Assembly: GCF_049116555.1 (NCBI RefSeq) | Contig: NZ_JAGDYT010000001.1 | Span: 682,001 to 746,000 of the forward strand | From: Maricaulis maris_C | GTDB taxonomy: Bacteria > Pseudomonadota > Alphaproteobacteria > Caulobacterales > Maricaulaceae | Reading direction: 5' to 3' | Length of the DNA stretch: 64,000 bases | Shown: positions 40,747 to 50,940 of the stretch, in pieces | Layout of the letters: each line of letters starts with the position of its first letter | How positions within the stretch are numbered: the stretch's first letter is position 1 | The notes under the pieces: generated by a model | The model's database searches: none | What the model was told of the DNA's origin: nothing | The model's input: the letters and a program-made list of their open reading frames with translations, nothing else | Translations under genes and position numbers: made by a program

Positions 40747-41325
40747 CTAGCGCACCAACGCTTTCACAGCGGCATGCCGCGGGCATCCGGTCTCATGGTC
40801 ATTGACCATCCCCACAGCCTCCATGAAGGCGTAGACGATCGTCGGCCCGACAAACTTGAAGCCGCGCGTCTTCAGGTCCTTGGAGATGGTCTCTGACAGG
40901 GCCGTTTTGGTCGGCACGTCCGCCAGCGTCGCATAGGCGTTCTGGATGGGTTTGCCGTCGACGAAACCCCAGAGATAGTCGGCGAAGCCCTCGCCGTTCT
41001 CGCGCATGGCGATATAGGCCTTTGCATTGCCGATGGCGGCCTCGATCTTGGCGCGCGAGCGGATGATGCCGGGATCGGCCAGAAGGCGTTCGCGGTCGGC
41101 GTCGGTATAGGCGGCGATGCGGTCCGGGTCGAAGCCGTGGAAGGCCGCGCGCATCGTCTCGCGTTTGCGCAATATGGTGATCCAGGCGAGGCCGGCCTGG
41201 AAGCCGTCCAGCATCAGCTTTTCCCACAAGGCGCGGGCGTCATACTCCGGCACGCCCCATTCAGTGTCGTGATACTCGGCATAGATCGGATCGGGCGAAT
41301 TCACCCAGGCGCAGCGCTGGTTCAT
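40747..41325 (-). CDS. tag: DNA-3-methyladenine glycosylase I
   Basis: This 192-residue protein begins NQRCAWVNSPDPIYAEYHDTEWGVP, a TAG signature. It continues with the helix-hairpin-helix-like core (LMLDGFQAGLAWITILRKRE), GFKFVGPTIVYAFMEAVGMVNDH and a C-terminal CPRH. Cys4, the two His near ends, and the final Cys-His would form the structural zinc site. It excises 3-methyladenine from alkylated DNA. ATG 41325 matches the family start. Confidence 0.93.
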   Translation of the reverse strand: MNQRCAWVNSPDPIYAEYHDTEWGVPEYDARALWEKLMLDGFQAGLAWITILRKRETMRAAFHGFDPDRIAAYTDADRERLLADPGIIRSRAKIEAAIGNAKAYIAMRENGEGFADYLWGFVDGKPIQNAYATLADVPTKTALSETISKDLKTRGFKFVGPTIVYAFMEAVGMVNDHETGCPRHAAVKALVR

Positions 41326-41428
41326 GGGGGCTCCTTGCTTGATGGCGGCAGTGCACCCTGTTCCGCCCACCCTGCCAAGCCGCTTTGCCTCGCCCTGCTG
41401 ACAGCGTTGTGGCAGGAACAGGCGGCAG

Positions 41429-41546
41429 AGGTCCTCGCCCTTGATGGGCGAGCCGGAGTGGGTGATCGGCGGTAAGTGCCGGAGCGCCGGCGCGTTTCAC
41501 CCCTTCCGGCCCTGCGGGCCACCGTCCCCAGCAAGGGGAAGGACCT
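41429..41546. repeat. Dispersed repeat, family B (complete copy)
   Basis: It runs from AGGTCCTCGCCCTTGATGG to AGCAAGGGGAAGGACCT, with CACCCCTTCCGGCCCTGCG inside. It is the closest intergenic relative of the copy embedded in nadB. It fills the gap between two minus-strand genes, tag and the ygfZ-like gene. Confidence 0.8.
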
Positions 41547-41552
41547 GACGGA

Positions 41553-42374
41553 CTAAACCTTCGGCGCCGCTTCCAGATCGGCCCAGAACTCATCGGGAAC
41601 CACGATCGCGGCTTCCTGGCCGTCGGCTTCGCAATAGTGCTCGGCGGCGCGCAACCGGTCGAGGCGGGCGAGGATGACGGCGTGGTGGCCCGTCGCCGAC
41701 GTGATGGCGCCCACCGTCGTTGGGCCCGCCATGATGGCGGTGCCTGGCGGCGGGGCCTCGGCGACGAATGTGGCGGGCAGGGAACGCTTGCGGATCGTGC
41801 CGCGGCGTTTCATGCGGGAGACGACTTCCTGGCCGATGAAACAGCCTTTCTTCCAGCCCACGCCGCCGAACGCGTCCAGATTGACATCGGTCGGGAAGAC
41901 ATCGGCCTCGCCATAATCGCGACCGAAGGCGGGCACGCCGGCCTGGATCTCGATGGGGTCCAGAGGGCGGTCCTCACTGCCCTGTTCACCGATGCCGCGA
42001 TGGACCCGGCCCGCGAGGCGCGGATCCTCGGCGCTGCCGGGGAAGGGCGTGGTCGACCACAGGGCGCGCATGTCGGTATTCAGCACGATCTCGGCCCTGG
42101 CGCGCAGCTTGAACAGTGTCAGCCGCTTCAGCAGGCCGTTGGCCGCGCTCGCCGGCACGTCCAGCCACAGGGTTTCGCCGTCTGCGAAGATCAGGAAATC
42201 AACCAGGATCTTGCCTTGCGGTGTGAGCAGCGCACCGGGGCGACACTGTCCATCCTCAAGGCTGACCACATCGGCCGTGATCACACGTTGCAGGAGGTCG
42301 CGGGCATCCGGACCGCCGACCGAGATGATCTGGCGGTCGGGCAGGGCGAAGGGCAGGGGGGCGGGCTGGTTCAT
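41553..42374 (-). CDS. ygfZ: YgfZ/GcvT-like folate-binding protein (Fe-S cluster repair)
   Basis: This 273-residue protein has the signature KKGCFIGQEVVSRMKRRG in the middle, with the functionally important Cys. The N-terminal LLQRVITADVVSLEDGQ and GALLTPQGKILVDFLIF belong to the aminomethyltransferase-like fold. YgfZ uses tetrahydrofolate to assist maturation or repair of certain Fe-S enzymes. ATG 42374 was chosen (MNQPAPLPF). It is divergent from the glycosyltransferase gene with a short gap. Confidence 0.9.
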   Translation of the reverse strand: MNQPAPLPFALPDRQIISVGGPDARDLLQRVITADVVSLEDGQCRPGALLTPQGKILVDFLIFADGETLWLDVPASAANGLLKRLTLFKLRARAEIVLNTDMRALWSTTPFPGSAEDPRLAGRVHRGIGEQGSEDRPLDPIEIQAGVPAFGRDYGEADVFPTDVNLDAFGGVGWKKGCFIGQEVVSRMKRRGTIRKRSLPATFVAEAPPPGTAIMAGPTTVGAITSATGHHAVILARLDRLRAAEHYCEADGQEAAIVVPDEFWADLEAAPKV

Positions 42375-42440
42375 GCCACCGATATAGCCATTGCGTCCGT
42401 CGCTGGCCAAGCCCTTCGCGTCGCGCTATCTGCGGTGCCC

Positions 42441-43391
42441 ATGGAACGCGTCCTCTTCATCACATCGACCCGGATCGGTGACGCGATCATCAATTCCGGG
42501 GTATTGGACCATCTCGTCGAGACGCGGCCCGAGGCGCGTTTCACGATTGCCTGTGGTCCGCTCGCCGCCTCGCTCTTCACCGAGACCCCGCGTCTTGAGC
42601 GCATCATCGTGATGCGCAAGAAGAAGGCGGGCCTGCATTGGTGGGATTTGTGGCGCGAAACGGTCGATGTGAAGTGGGATCTGGTCATTGACCTGCGCTG
42701 TTCCGGCACCGCCTGGTTCCTGCGCGCCAGGGAGCGCCGCATCCTCAAGCAGAGCGCTGTGCCGGTGCCCAAGGTCGAAGAGGCCGCCAGCGTCCTCAAA
42801 CTGGCGCCGGCGCCCGACCCCAAACTCCACTTTTCCGATGCCGTGCGCGCCGAAGCCGCGGCCCGCATTCCCGGTGACGGTCCCTATCTGGCGATCTGCC
42901 CCTCGGCCTCCTGGATCTTCAAGGTCTGGCCGGCGGAAAGATTCGCCGACTTCATCCGGCGCTTCACTGCACCGGACGGGGTGATGCCGGGCGCGCCTGT
43001 TGTGATGCTCGGCGGGCCGGGAGACGAGGTCTATGCCCAACCCATTTTCGACGCCCTTCCCGAGACCGAATTCGTCGACCTTCTGGGGCTCGGCCTGCCC
43101 GAGACCGCGGCCTGTCTGGAACGGTGCCGCCTCTATGTCGGCAATGACAGCGGGCTGATGCACATGTCAGCGGCGGTCGGTACGCCGACGCTGGGTCTGT
43201 TCGGACCGTCCGATGATCGCTGCTACGCCCCCTGGGGCGAGCACACCGATGCGGTGCGCGGCCCGGCGACCTTCGAGGAAATCGACAAGGCCCATGATGA
43301 CCGCCGCAAGGCGTCGACCAGCCTGCTGGCGGACCTGACGGTCGAGACCGTGTATGATGCCGCCAGAGCGCTTTACGAGAGGACAAGCTGA
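42441..43391 (+). CDS. Glycosyltransferase family 9 (heptosyltransferase-like)
   Basis: This 316-residue GT-B fold enzyme begins MERVLFITSTRIGDAIINSG, the acceptor-side loop of GT9. The donor site is marked by AICPSASWIFKVWPAERFADFI and LYVGNDSGLMHMSAAVGTPTLGLFGPSDD. GT9 enzymes add heptoses or other sugars to lipopolysaccharide core from the cytosolic face. The sugar is not identifiable. The next gene starts three bases later. Confidence 0.9.
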   Translation: MERVLFITSTRIGDAIINSGVLDHLVETRPEARFTIACGPLAASLFTETPRLERIIVMRKKKAGLHWWDLWRETVDVKWDLVIDLRCSGTAWFLRARERRILKQSAVPVPKVEEAASVLKLAPAPDPKLHFSDAVRAEAAARIPGDGPYLAICPSASWIFKVWPAERFADFIRRFTAPDGVMPGAPVVMLGGPGDEVYAQPIFDALPETEFVDLLGLGLPETAACLERCRLYVGNDSGLMHMSAAVGTPTLGLFGPSDDRCYAPWGEHTDAVRGPATFEEIDKAHDDRRKASTSLLADLTVETVYDAARALYERTS

Positions 43392-43394
43392 GCC

Positions 43395-44732
43395 ATGACC
43401 ACGACCTATGACGTCATCCTCAAGGGCGGCGAGATCGTCAATCATGACGGCCGCGGTCATGCCGATATCGGGATCATTGACGGCAAGACCGCGGCGATCG
43501 GTGATCTCTCCCAAGCGTCAGCCGGCGAGGTGGTCGACTGTTCCGGCCTGATGGTCCTGCCGGGCGTGATCGACACCCAGGTCCATTTCCGCGAGCCGGG
43601 GATGGAGTGGAAGGAAGACCTGCAATCGGGTTCACTCTGCGCGGTCATGGGCGGTGTCACCGCCGTGTTCGAAATGCCGAACACCAATCCCACGACCACC
43701 GTGCCGGACATGCTCACGGACAAGCTGGCCCGGGCCAAAAACCGCATGCATTGCGATCACGCCTTTTATGCCGGCGCGACCAATGAGAATGCCGACATCC
43801 TGCCCGAAATGGAGCGCATGCTCGGCTGTTGTGGTGTGAAAGTCTTCATGGGCGCCTCGACCGGCTCGCTCCTGGTCGCCGATGATGAGGGCGTGGAACG
43901 GGTCCTGCGTTCGATCAAGCGTCGCGCCGCTTTCCACTCGGAAGACGAGTATCGCCTCGCTGACCGCCGCGACCTGGCCGTTGAAGGTGACTGGACCAGC
44001 CATCCGCATGTCCGCGACGCGGAAGCCGCCATCATGTCGACCAAGCGCCTGGTCCGCCTCGCCCGCAAGACCGGCAAGCGCATCCATGTCCTGCACATCT
44101 CGACCGCGGAGGAGATGGACTTCCTCGCCGCGCATCGCGACATCGCCTCGGTCGAGGCGACGCCCCAGCACCTGACGCTGGAAGGTCCCGGGATTTACGA
44201 GCGCATCAAGGGTCGGGCCCAGATGAATCCGCCGCTGCGCGATGCCCATCACCGGGCCGGTCTGTGGCGTGGCATCCAGCGCGGGATTGTCGATGTGATC
44301 GGCTCGGATCACGCGCCGCACCTGCTGGAAGAAAAGGCCAAGCCCTATCCGCAAAGCCCGTCCGGCATGCCCGGCGTGCAGACGCTGGTGCCGGTGATGC
44401 TGGATCATGTGAATGCCGGCCGCCTGACCATTGAACGCTTTGTCGACCTGACCTCGGCCGGCGCCCAGCGCATTTTCGGCATTGCCGGCAAGGGCCGCAT
44501 GGCCGTTGGGTGGGATGCCGATTTCACCCTGGTCGACATGAAGCGGACCGAGACCATCACCGATGCTTGGTCGGCGTCGAAGTCCGGCTGGACCCCGTTT
44601 GACGGCATGTCCGTCACCGGCTGGCCGGTCGGCACCATCATCCGTGGTCGCTCGGTGATGCGCGATGGCGAGCTTGTTGCATCCGGTCTCGGCGAACCGG
44701 TGCGCTTCATGGAAGCGTTGCCGCACGACTGA
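43395..44732 (+). CDS. Dihydroorotase-family amidohydrolase (QxH variant)
   Basis: This 445-residue TIM-barrel amidohydrolase shows VLPGVIDTQVHFREPGMEWKED, then NTNPTT, GVKVFMGASTGSLL with the metal-bridging Lys, His ligands in HVLHISTAEEMDF and EATPQHLTLE, and Asp in DVIGSDHAPHL. The usual D-x-H-x-H metal motif reads D-T-Q-V-H, so one zinc ligand is replaced by Gln. This variant is a known clade of dihydroorotase-like proteins; whether it makes dihydroorotate is unsure. It sits three bases after the GT9 gene. Confidence 0.85.
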   Translation: MTTTYDVILKGGEIVNHDGRGHADIGIIDGKTAAIGDLSQASAGEVVDCSGLMVLPGVIDTQVHFREPGMEWKEDLQSGSLCAVMGGVTAVFEMPNTNPTTTVPDMLTDKLARAKNRMHCDHAFYAGATNENADILPEMERMLGCCGVKVFMGASTGSLLVADDEGVERVLRSIKRRAAFHSEDEYRLADRRDLAVEGDWTSHPHVRDAEAAIMSTKRLVRLARKTGKRIHVLHISTAEEMDFLAAHRDIASVEATPQHLTLEGPGIYERIKGRAQMNPPLRDAHHRAGLWRGIQRGIVDVIGSDHAPHLLEEKAKPYPQSPSGMPGVQTLVPVMLDHVNAGRLTIERFVDLTSAGAQRIFGIAGKGRMAVGWDADFTLVDMKRTETITDAWSASKSGWTPFDGMSVTGWPVGTIIRGRSVMRDGELVASGLGEPVRFMEALPHD

Positions 44733-44770
44733 TTGCCTGTGCCTGAAGGCCCTTACGAAGGAAGACACAC

Positions 44771-45163
44771 GTGACCACGACCATTCTCACCGCCATCGCT
44801 CCGGGCGAGCTGATCGACAAGATCACCATCCTGCGTATCAAATCCGAACGCATCGAGGATGAGGCCAAGCTGAAAAATGTCCGCACCGAGCTGGGCATTC
44901 TCAACGAGACCCTCGCGAAAGACGTGCCGGCCAGTGACGAGCTGACCCGTCTCGATGGCGCGCTTCAGAGCGTCAATGAAGAGCTCTGGGAGATCGAGGA
45001 TGATATCCGCGATTGCGAGCGCGCCGGCGATTTCGGTCCCGAATTCATCCGCCTGGCCCGCGCGGTCTATGTCACCAATGACAAGCGTGCGGCGCTGAAG
45101 AAGGAGATCAATCTCCTGCTCGGTTCCAATATCGTCGAAGAGAAATCCTACGCCGCCTATTGA
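44771..45163 (+). CDS. DUF6165 family protein
   Basis: This 130-residue protein is mostly helical and likely coiled: SERIEDEAKLKNVRTELGIL and EELWEIEDDIRDCERAG. The N-terminal APGELIDKITILRIKSERI and C-terminal YVTNDKRAALKKEINLLLGS match DUF6165, whose members usually lie near polysaccharide or LPS genes. It starts at GTG with AAGGA upstream. The GT9 neighbour fits that context. The function is unknown. Confidence 0.78.
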   Translation: MTTTILTAIAPGELIDKITILRIKSERIEDEAKLKNVRTELGILNETLAKDVPASDELTRLDGALQSVNEELWEIEDDIRDCERAGDFGPEFIRLARAVYVTNDKRAALKKEINLLLGSNIVEEKSYAAY

Positions 45164-45241
45164 TGTCAGCCGCCCGCCTCGGTATGCGGGCGCACAGATG
45201 GCGACCTCCTGCGGCCGCTGATACCCAAGCAAGGACAGCCC

Positions 45242-46003
45242 GTGGACCGTCAAAGCTTCTACTTCTTCGACATTGACGAGAATATTCTCCATCTGCCGAC
45301 GCGCATCCATCTGCTCAACACCATGACGGGTGAGGAGCGGGCGATGCGCCAGCACGAGTATGAGGATATCAAGGCCTATCTCGGTGTGCCCGGCCTGTGG
45401 GAAGACTGGGCCGATCCGCCAGCTCGCGCCTATCGCGAATTCGCCGACGGCAAGGACCGCAATGGCGACGAATACCTGCTGCGCGACGTCAAGCGCGCAC
45501 TCGACAGCGCCAATTGGCGCGGCCCGTCCTGGGAAATCTTCAAATACGCCGTACTCAAGCGCCGCCCGGTGGCCATCGTCACGGCGCGCCAGCACTCGCG
45601 CGAGACCATCAAGGCCGCGCTGCAACTCATCGTCGAGGCTGGGCATTTGCCCGAGGAGCCCAATTATCTGGCCATCTACCCCTGCTCCAATCCGGAAATC
45701 CGCGACGAGCTGGGTCCACATCTGACCACGGCCGGCCTCAAGCGCCGGGCCATCCGCCAGTGTGTGGAGAAGGGTCTGGAAGAGTATGGCCGCAAACTGC
45801 CGCACTCTTTCGGCATGTCGGACGACGACTTGAAGAATGTCGACCTGATCACCTCGGCCATGCTGGAAGCCAAGCTGGATTATCCCGACAAGCGCTTCTT
45901 CGTCATCTCCACCAATCGCCGCCGCCATGTGAAGATGGAAATCCTGCCGCCGCACAAGGACGAGGAAAAACTCCGCGCGGCGGAAGATGACTGGTATGGC
46001 TAA
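45242..46003 (+). CDS. HAD-superfamily-like protein
   Basis: This 253-residue protein starts at GTG 45242. It has FYFFDIDENILHLPTR near the N-terminus (D-x-D-x-N, HAD motif I), RRPVAIVTARQHSRETI (motif II with Thr) and SFGMSDDDLKNVDLI (acidic motif at the metal site). A basic C-terminal segment follows (STNRRRHVKMEILPP). It could be a phosphatase. The family is not otherwise recognised. It is downstream of DUF6165 by 78 bases and followed by a repeat. Confidence 0.72.
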   Translation: MDRQSFYFFDIDENILHLPTRIHLLNTMTGEERAMRQHEYEDIKAYLGVPGLWEDWADPPARAYREFADGKDRNGDEYLLRDVKRALDSANWRGPSWEIFKYAVLKRRPVAIVTARQHSRETIKAALQLIVEAGHLPEEPNYLAIYPCSNPEIRDELGPHLTTAGLKRRAIRQCVEKGLEEYGRKLPHSFGMSDDDLKNVDLITSAMLEAKLDYPDKRFFVISTNRRRHVKMEILPPHKDEEKLRAAEDDWYG

Positions 46004-46007
46004 TGTT

Positions 46008-46175
46008 TCTTCCCCAACGTGAGTTGGGGAAGTGGGCCGAAGCAAAGCTTCGGGTCGAAGGGGCGCCGCCGAAGGCGGCGTGAGGTCAGTCCCCGTCGTG
46101 GGCAGCCCGCGGCCAGACGGCCGCGACTCCTCCACCGCTCCGCGGTCCGCCTCCCCGGCAGGCCGGGGAGGAAAG
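46008..46175. repeat. Dispersed repeat, related to family B
   Basis: This is a set of nested hairpins: CTTCCCCAACGTGAGTTGGGGAAG, then GGGCCGAAGCAAAGCTTCGGG, CGCCGCCGAAGGCGGCG, and CTCCCCGGCAGGCCGGGGAG at the right. It lies between the HAD-like gene and the convergent exporter operon, so it probably ends both transcripts. Confidence 0.7.
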
Positions 46176-46178
46176 AAC

Positions 46179-47363
46179 CTAGTCGCTGCGATGGACTGTC
46201 AGCAGCGGTACCGAGGCGGAGCGGATCGCGGGTACCAGGCCGCCGAGGAAGCCGATGATGACGGCCATGATCATGCCGGCGATGATCGAGTCGCCGGTCA
46301 CGGCGAAGGAAAAGACCACCTGGGTGAAGCCTGATCCCAGGGTTGAGGCCGAAGCGCCATTGAACAGAAAATATGTCCCGACCGCGCCGATCAGGCCGCC
46401 AATGGCCGACAGGACCAGCGACTCGATCAGCGTGCCCATGGCAGCGGCACCGCCCGAAAATCCGATCGCCCGCAGGGTGGCGATTTCGCGCATGCGGGCA
46501 TCGACCGAGGAATACATCGCATTCCAGGCACCGGCGAAGGCACCGATCGCCATGATGATGGCCAGCGGCCAGCCGATCAGGGTGATGACCTGGGTCAGCG
46601 TCCCGCTCTGGCTGGCGTAGAAATCCTTCTCGTTGAAGATGTCCAGCTCATTGATGCGCGGATCATTGGCGGCAAATTCCTCGAGCCCGGTTATGGCGTC
46701 CGGCGAGGTCAGGCGGGCGCGGATCGACTGTAGTGAACTGCCGCGCTGATAGAGGTTCTGCACCACACCGATATCGGCCCAGATCTCGCTTTCGAACACG
46801 GTTCCGCCGGTCGAGAACAGGCCGACGACCTGCCATTCATTGGAACCGAGCCGGATTGTCTGGCCCAGTTCGAAGCCCTCGAATGCGTCCAGAACGGCTT
46901 CGCCGGCGACGATTTCATTGGTGCCGGTTTCGAACATGCGCCCGGCGGTCAGCTCGAACTGGCCGCGCAAGCGGGGCGCCTGCAGGCTGACACCGCGCAT
47001 GGGCAGATTGGCCTCGGTGCCGAGATCCCTCTTGATCCCGTCGACCACGACATAGAGTTCGCCCGAGATCAGCGCATTGCCGTCAGCGTCCACGGCGATG
47101 CCCGGTGCCGTCTCGATGACTCGGAACTGGTCGGCGGAGAGGACGCTGTTGAGCTCGGCCTGTGAGCCGCCGCGCAGGATCACCACGACATCCTCGGAGC
47201 CTGTCCCGTCGACCGTTCTCTGGAAACCGTTCGCCATTGCCAGGAAGCCGAGCAACACGCCGACCACGAGGGCGATGGAGAGCACGGTCGCCAGTGACAT
47301 CCCGGCCCGCTGGGGCAGGGAGCGCAAATTCATCATCGTGATGGCGCTTGTCTGTTTGAGCAT
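46179..47363 (-). CDS. ABC transporter permease, MacB/FtsX type (second permease)
   Basis: This 394-residue protein has the four-helix MacB/FtsX architecture: one N-terminal helix (MSLATVLSIALVVGVLLGFLA), a large periplasmic domain (about residues 50-255), then three helices in the FtsX domain (VITLIGWPLAIIMAIGAFAG, IESLVLSAIGGLIGAVGTYFL, MIMAVIIGFLGGLVPAIRSA). REIATLRAIGFSG is the coupling helix region. It starts 10 bases after the first permease, with AGGAGG. It is part of an adaptor-ATPase-permease-permease operon. Confidence 0.9.
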   Translation of the reverse strand: MLKQTSAITMMNLRSLPQRAGMSLATVLSIALVVGVLLGFLAMANGFQRTVDGTGSEDVVVILRGGSQAELNSVLSADQFRVIETAPGIAVDADGNALISGELYVVVDGIKRDLGTEANLPMRGVSLQAPRLRGQFELTAGRMFETGTNEIVAGEAVLDAFEGFELGQTIRLGSNEWQVVGLFSTGGTVFESEIWADIGVVQNLYQRGSSLQSIRARLTSPDAITGLEEFAANDPRINELDIFNEKDFYASQSGTLTQVITLIGWPLAIIMAIGAFAGAWNAMYSSVDARMREIATLRAIGFSGGAAAMGTLIESLVLSAIGGLIGAVGTYFLFNGASASTLGSGFTQVVFSFAVTGDSIIAGMIMAVIIGFLGGLVPAIRSASVPLLTVHRSD

Positions 47364-47373
47364 GACCGGCCTC

Positions 47374-48527
47374 CTATTGCTTGCCGAGCGCATCGACGAT
47401 GCGCACGCGGTGGGCATTCATGGCCGGGCCGATCCCGGTGATCAGACCGAAGCCGATCATCATGGCGAGGGCAATGCCGAATATGCCGGGGGTGACGACG
47501 ATACCGGGCATGACGCCCGCGAGGACCGGCGCCAGGGCTTTCAGCGTCAGTGCGGCCAGGCCGACCCCGGCCAGTCCGCCCACCAGGCTGAGCATGACGG
47601 ACTCGACGAGCACCATGCGGAAGATGCGCGGGGCCGGGAAGCCAAGCGTCTTCATCACCGCGATTTCCTTGGTGCGTTCGGAAATGGCCAGGACCAGGCT
47701 GGTCCCGACAATCAGGAGAATGATGCCGAAGGCGGCGCCGACGATATAGATCAGGATCAGCCCGATATTGCCGATCTGGTTGATGAAGGCCTGGCTGAAG
47801 GCAGCCTCGGTGGCGGTGTCGGTCTGATCGGACGAATTGGCGAACATGTCATCGATCTGGTTGGCGACGCGATCATTCATCGCCGGGTCGACCGTATTGA
47901 CGATCAGCATGCCAAGCCGGTCATTGTTGAAGGCTAGGGCCTCGTTGTAATAGTCGTAATTCATGTAGGCGGCGGCGGTCGACATTTCCGGCTCGGACCC
48001 GGTGTAGATCGCACAGATGTCGAAGTCCCAGGATGAGCTGCCATCGGTCTTCTGCCAGATGTTGGACAGGAGCGGGATGCGGTCGCCGACCGACCATTCA
48101 TACTGATTGGCCAGGGTCTCGCCGACCAGGAGACAGTCGCGCTGGCTCAGGAAGGCGGCGCGTTGTTCGTCCGGCATCAGGAATTCGGGATAGGCCGATA
48201 GGAAGCTCTCCGGGTCGACCGCAAACGTCTGCGCCATCCGGGTCGGTTCCTGGTAATAGCCGCCGAACCAGCTCATATGGCTGACATTGCGGACCCCCTC
48301 GACCCCCTGGACCCGGCCCCAATAAGCATAGGGCAGGCTTTGGGTGAAACCGGTATTGTTCATTGTGACGAGGCGATCAGCGGCCGCCAGTTCGACCCCG
48401 GCATTGAGCACGCGGTTGAACGAGCCCAGCACCGAGAAGATCAAAAAGGCGATCAGGATCGACAAGGTCAGCAGGATCGCCCTCAGCTTTTTGCGGAAGA
48501 GATTCTTCCGGATCAGCGTGAGATCAT

Positions 48528-48531
<4 letters not shown>
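47374..48531 (-). CDS. ABC transporter permease, MacB/FtsX type (first permease)
   Basis: This 385-residue protein has a helix near the N-terminus (RAILLTLSILIAFLIFSVLG), a periplasmic domain with WFGGYYQEPTRMAQT, and three C-terminal helices (IYIVGAAFGIILLIVGTSLVL, LVESVMLSLVGGLAGVGLAAL, IFGIALAMMIGFGLITGIGPAM). The coupling motif is RTKEIAVMKTLGFPA. It is distinct from the second permease and likely forms a heterodimer with it. Its ATG overlaps the ATPase stop (ATGA). Confidence 0.9.
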
Positions 48532-49223
<692 letters not shown>

Positions 49224-49328
49224 CGGGTCTTCCTCATTCATCAACACCGCCCGGGCGCTTGTCACGGGTCGGTCAGGATCTGCCTGTCAGCATGGGCCAA
49301 GTTTCATGCTTTGTAAATTAAAGTACTT

Positions 49329-50360
49329 CTACTCAACGAATATGACGCGGGACGCCATGTCCGGAAGGATACGTGTATCGCGCTCGTCAAAGGCAACGCG
49401 AACCGTGATCGTGGCGCGCGCCCGGTCGGCGGTCGGGATAATGGCCTCGACATGAGCCGGGATGCGCCAGTCAGGATAGGCATCCAGTCGCGCCTCGACG
49501 CGCTGGCCGGGCGTCACCCGGCCGATCTGGCCTTCATTCACATCCACCTCGATTTCCAGGGACTCCATGTCGACAAGTGTGGCGACACCGGTCCGCGTGA
49601 AACCGCCACCGGCGGATGCCGGCGACAGGATTTCGCCGACCTGGGCGTTTTTGGCGATGACGATGCCGGAAAAGGGCGCGCGAACAATATGGCGGTCGAT
49701 CAGGTCTTCCTGGGCCCTCACCTGGGCAGCGACGGCCTGGTAGTCCGCGCGAGCGGCACTGATCTGGGCGGTGAGGCTGTCGACCTGCGCGCCCGCAGCC
49801 GTCACGGCGGCCTGGGAGCCAATCTCGCGCGCGGCCAGCGTTTCTGCTCGCTGCAGCACCGTCTGGGCCTCATTGAGCTGGGCCAGGAGCGCGCGCGGGC
49901 GTGTGGCTGCTGCCTCGCGCTGCGCCATCAAGAGGTCGAGCTGTATACGGGCGCGGGTATCGTCGAGCCGGGCCAGGACCTGACCCTGTTCGACGCGGGC
50001 GCCTTCCTCAACCAGAAGCTCGGAAATCCGGCCGGTAATTTCGGCTGAAACCGTCGCTTGCCGGCGGGCCACGACATAGCCGGTCGCGACGAGGCCTGAT
50101 GTTCGCTGGGCCGGGCGCGCCGAGGCTGGGGCCGGGCTTTCAGCCGGCGTTTCGCTGGCTGGGGCAGGCGCCGGCAGGGCGGCGACAGGCTGCACTTCCG
50201 GGGCGGAACTGCGCGTGAGATACCAGGTCCCGCCAGCCGAAAGGGCCGAGAAGACGAGCACAATGACAATCATCACGGGAATGGAAATCCCGCTCGGGGC
50301 GCTCTCGGCCTCGCGATCAATGCTCAGTGATTCCAGTTGCGATCGGCGATCCGACATCAT
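49329..50360 (-). CDS. HlyD/MacA-type periplasmic adaptor protein
   Basis: This 343-residue protein has one N-terminal membrane anchor (SIPVMIVIVLVFSALSAGGTWYL) and a proline/alanine linker. A lipoyl half-motif follows (GYVVARRQATVSAEITGRISELL), then a helical hairpin (about residues 155-215), the second lipoyl half (RAPFSGIVIAKNAQVGEIL) and a C-terminal beta-barrel. It links the ABC unit to an outer-membrane channel, as MacA or DevB do. No TolC gene is in the window. GAGGGGG precedes the double ATG. Confidence 0.92.
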   Translation of the reverse strand: MMSDRRSQLESLSIDREAESAPSGISIPVMIVIVLVFSALSAGGTWYLTRSSAPEVQPVAALPAPAPASETPAESPAPASARPAQRTSGLVATGYVVARRQATVSAEITGRISELLVEEGARVEQGQVLARLDDTRARIQLDLLMAQREAAATRPRALLAQLNEAQTVLQRAETLAAREIGSQAAVTAAGAQVDSLTAQISAARADYQAVAAQVRAQEDLIDRHIVRAPFSGIVIAKNAQVGEILSPASAGGGFTRTGVATLVDMESLEIEVDVNEGQIGRVTPGQRVEARLDAYPDWRIPAHVEAIIPTADRARATITVRVAFDERDTRILPDMASRVIFVE

Positions 50361-50463
50361 GCCCCCTCTTGCACGCGACCCCGTATCCTAAACACGAGTT
50401 CATGACATTGGGAACGGGACACAGGCCGCAAACGCCCCGCTTCCGCCGATAATCGACGTGTGC

Positions 50464-50940
50464 TCAATCGAAATAGGCGGCGCGCATCATCTCTGACAGA
50501 TCCCGGCCGCGATGGGCGAGGGCGCGGCGTTCGGCGTCGGCTTCGAGGCCGCAGCGGGTGCGATAGCGTTGCTGCGAGCGATAGCCATCATTGAAACTGG
50601 AGATGAGGCGGTCCCGCCAACGCCGGTCGTCGGCGGCCTCCATGGCCAGGAGCTCGACCATTTGTTCGCGCCATTCCTGATCATCCGGGCCTTCGCAGGC
50701 AAAGGCCAGATAGTGGAGTTCGCCCAGCGTATAGGCGAGGAAGGGCAGGGTGCGTTCGAGGTCCAGCTCCGCGCGGACTTCCGCGCTGATTTCCGTGTCC
50801 TGAAGGCTTTCGGCCCGGCTTTCCACGGCTGCGGCGACCGGCTCCGGGCGCGGAAAATTGCGGGGCTTCTGCGCCAGGGCCGAAGTCGTGGCGATAGCGA
50901 TCAGAACAGGAAGGCAAAGGAGCGCGCGCATGGCGCGCAT
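50464..50940 (-). CDS. TIGR02301-family secreted protein
   Basis: This 158-residue protein has a signal peptide (ALLCLPVLIAIATTSALA). The mature part shows LPFLAYTLGELHYLAFACEG, the hallmark of TIGR02301, followed by DRLISSFNDGYRSQQRYRTRCGLEADAERRALAHRGRDL, so two cysteines may form a disulfide. It is conserved in alphaproteobacteria and of unknown function. The start at 50940 overlaps the Nudix stop (TGATG), so it is coupled. Confidence 0.82.
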   Translation of the reverse strand: MRAMRALLCLPVLIAIATTSALAQKPRNFPRPEPVAAAVESRAESLQDTEISAEVRAELDLERTLPFLAYTLGELHYLAFACEGPDDQEWREQMVELLAMEAADDRRWRDRLISSFNDGYRSQQRYRTRCGLEADAERRALAHRGRDLSEMMRAAYFD

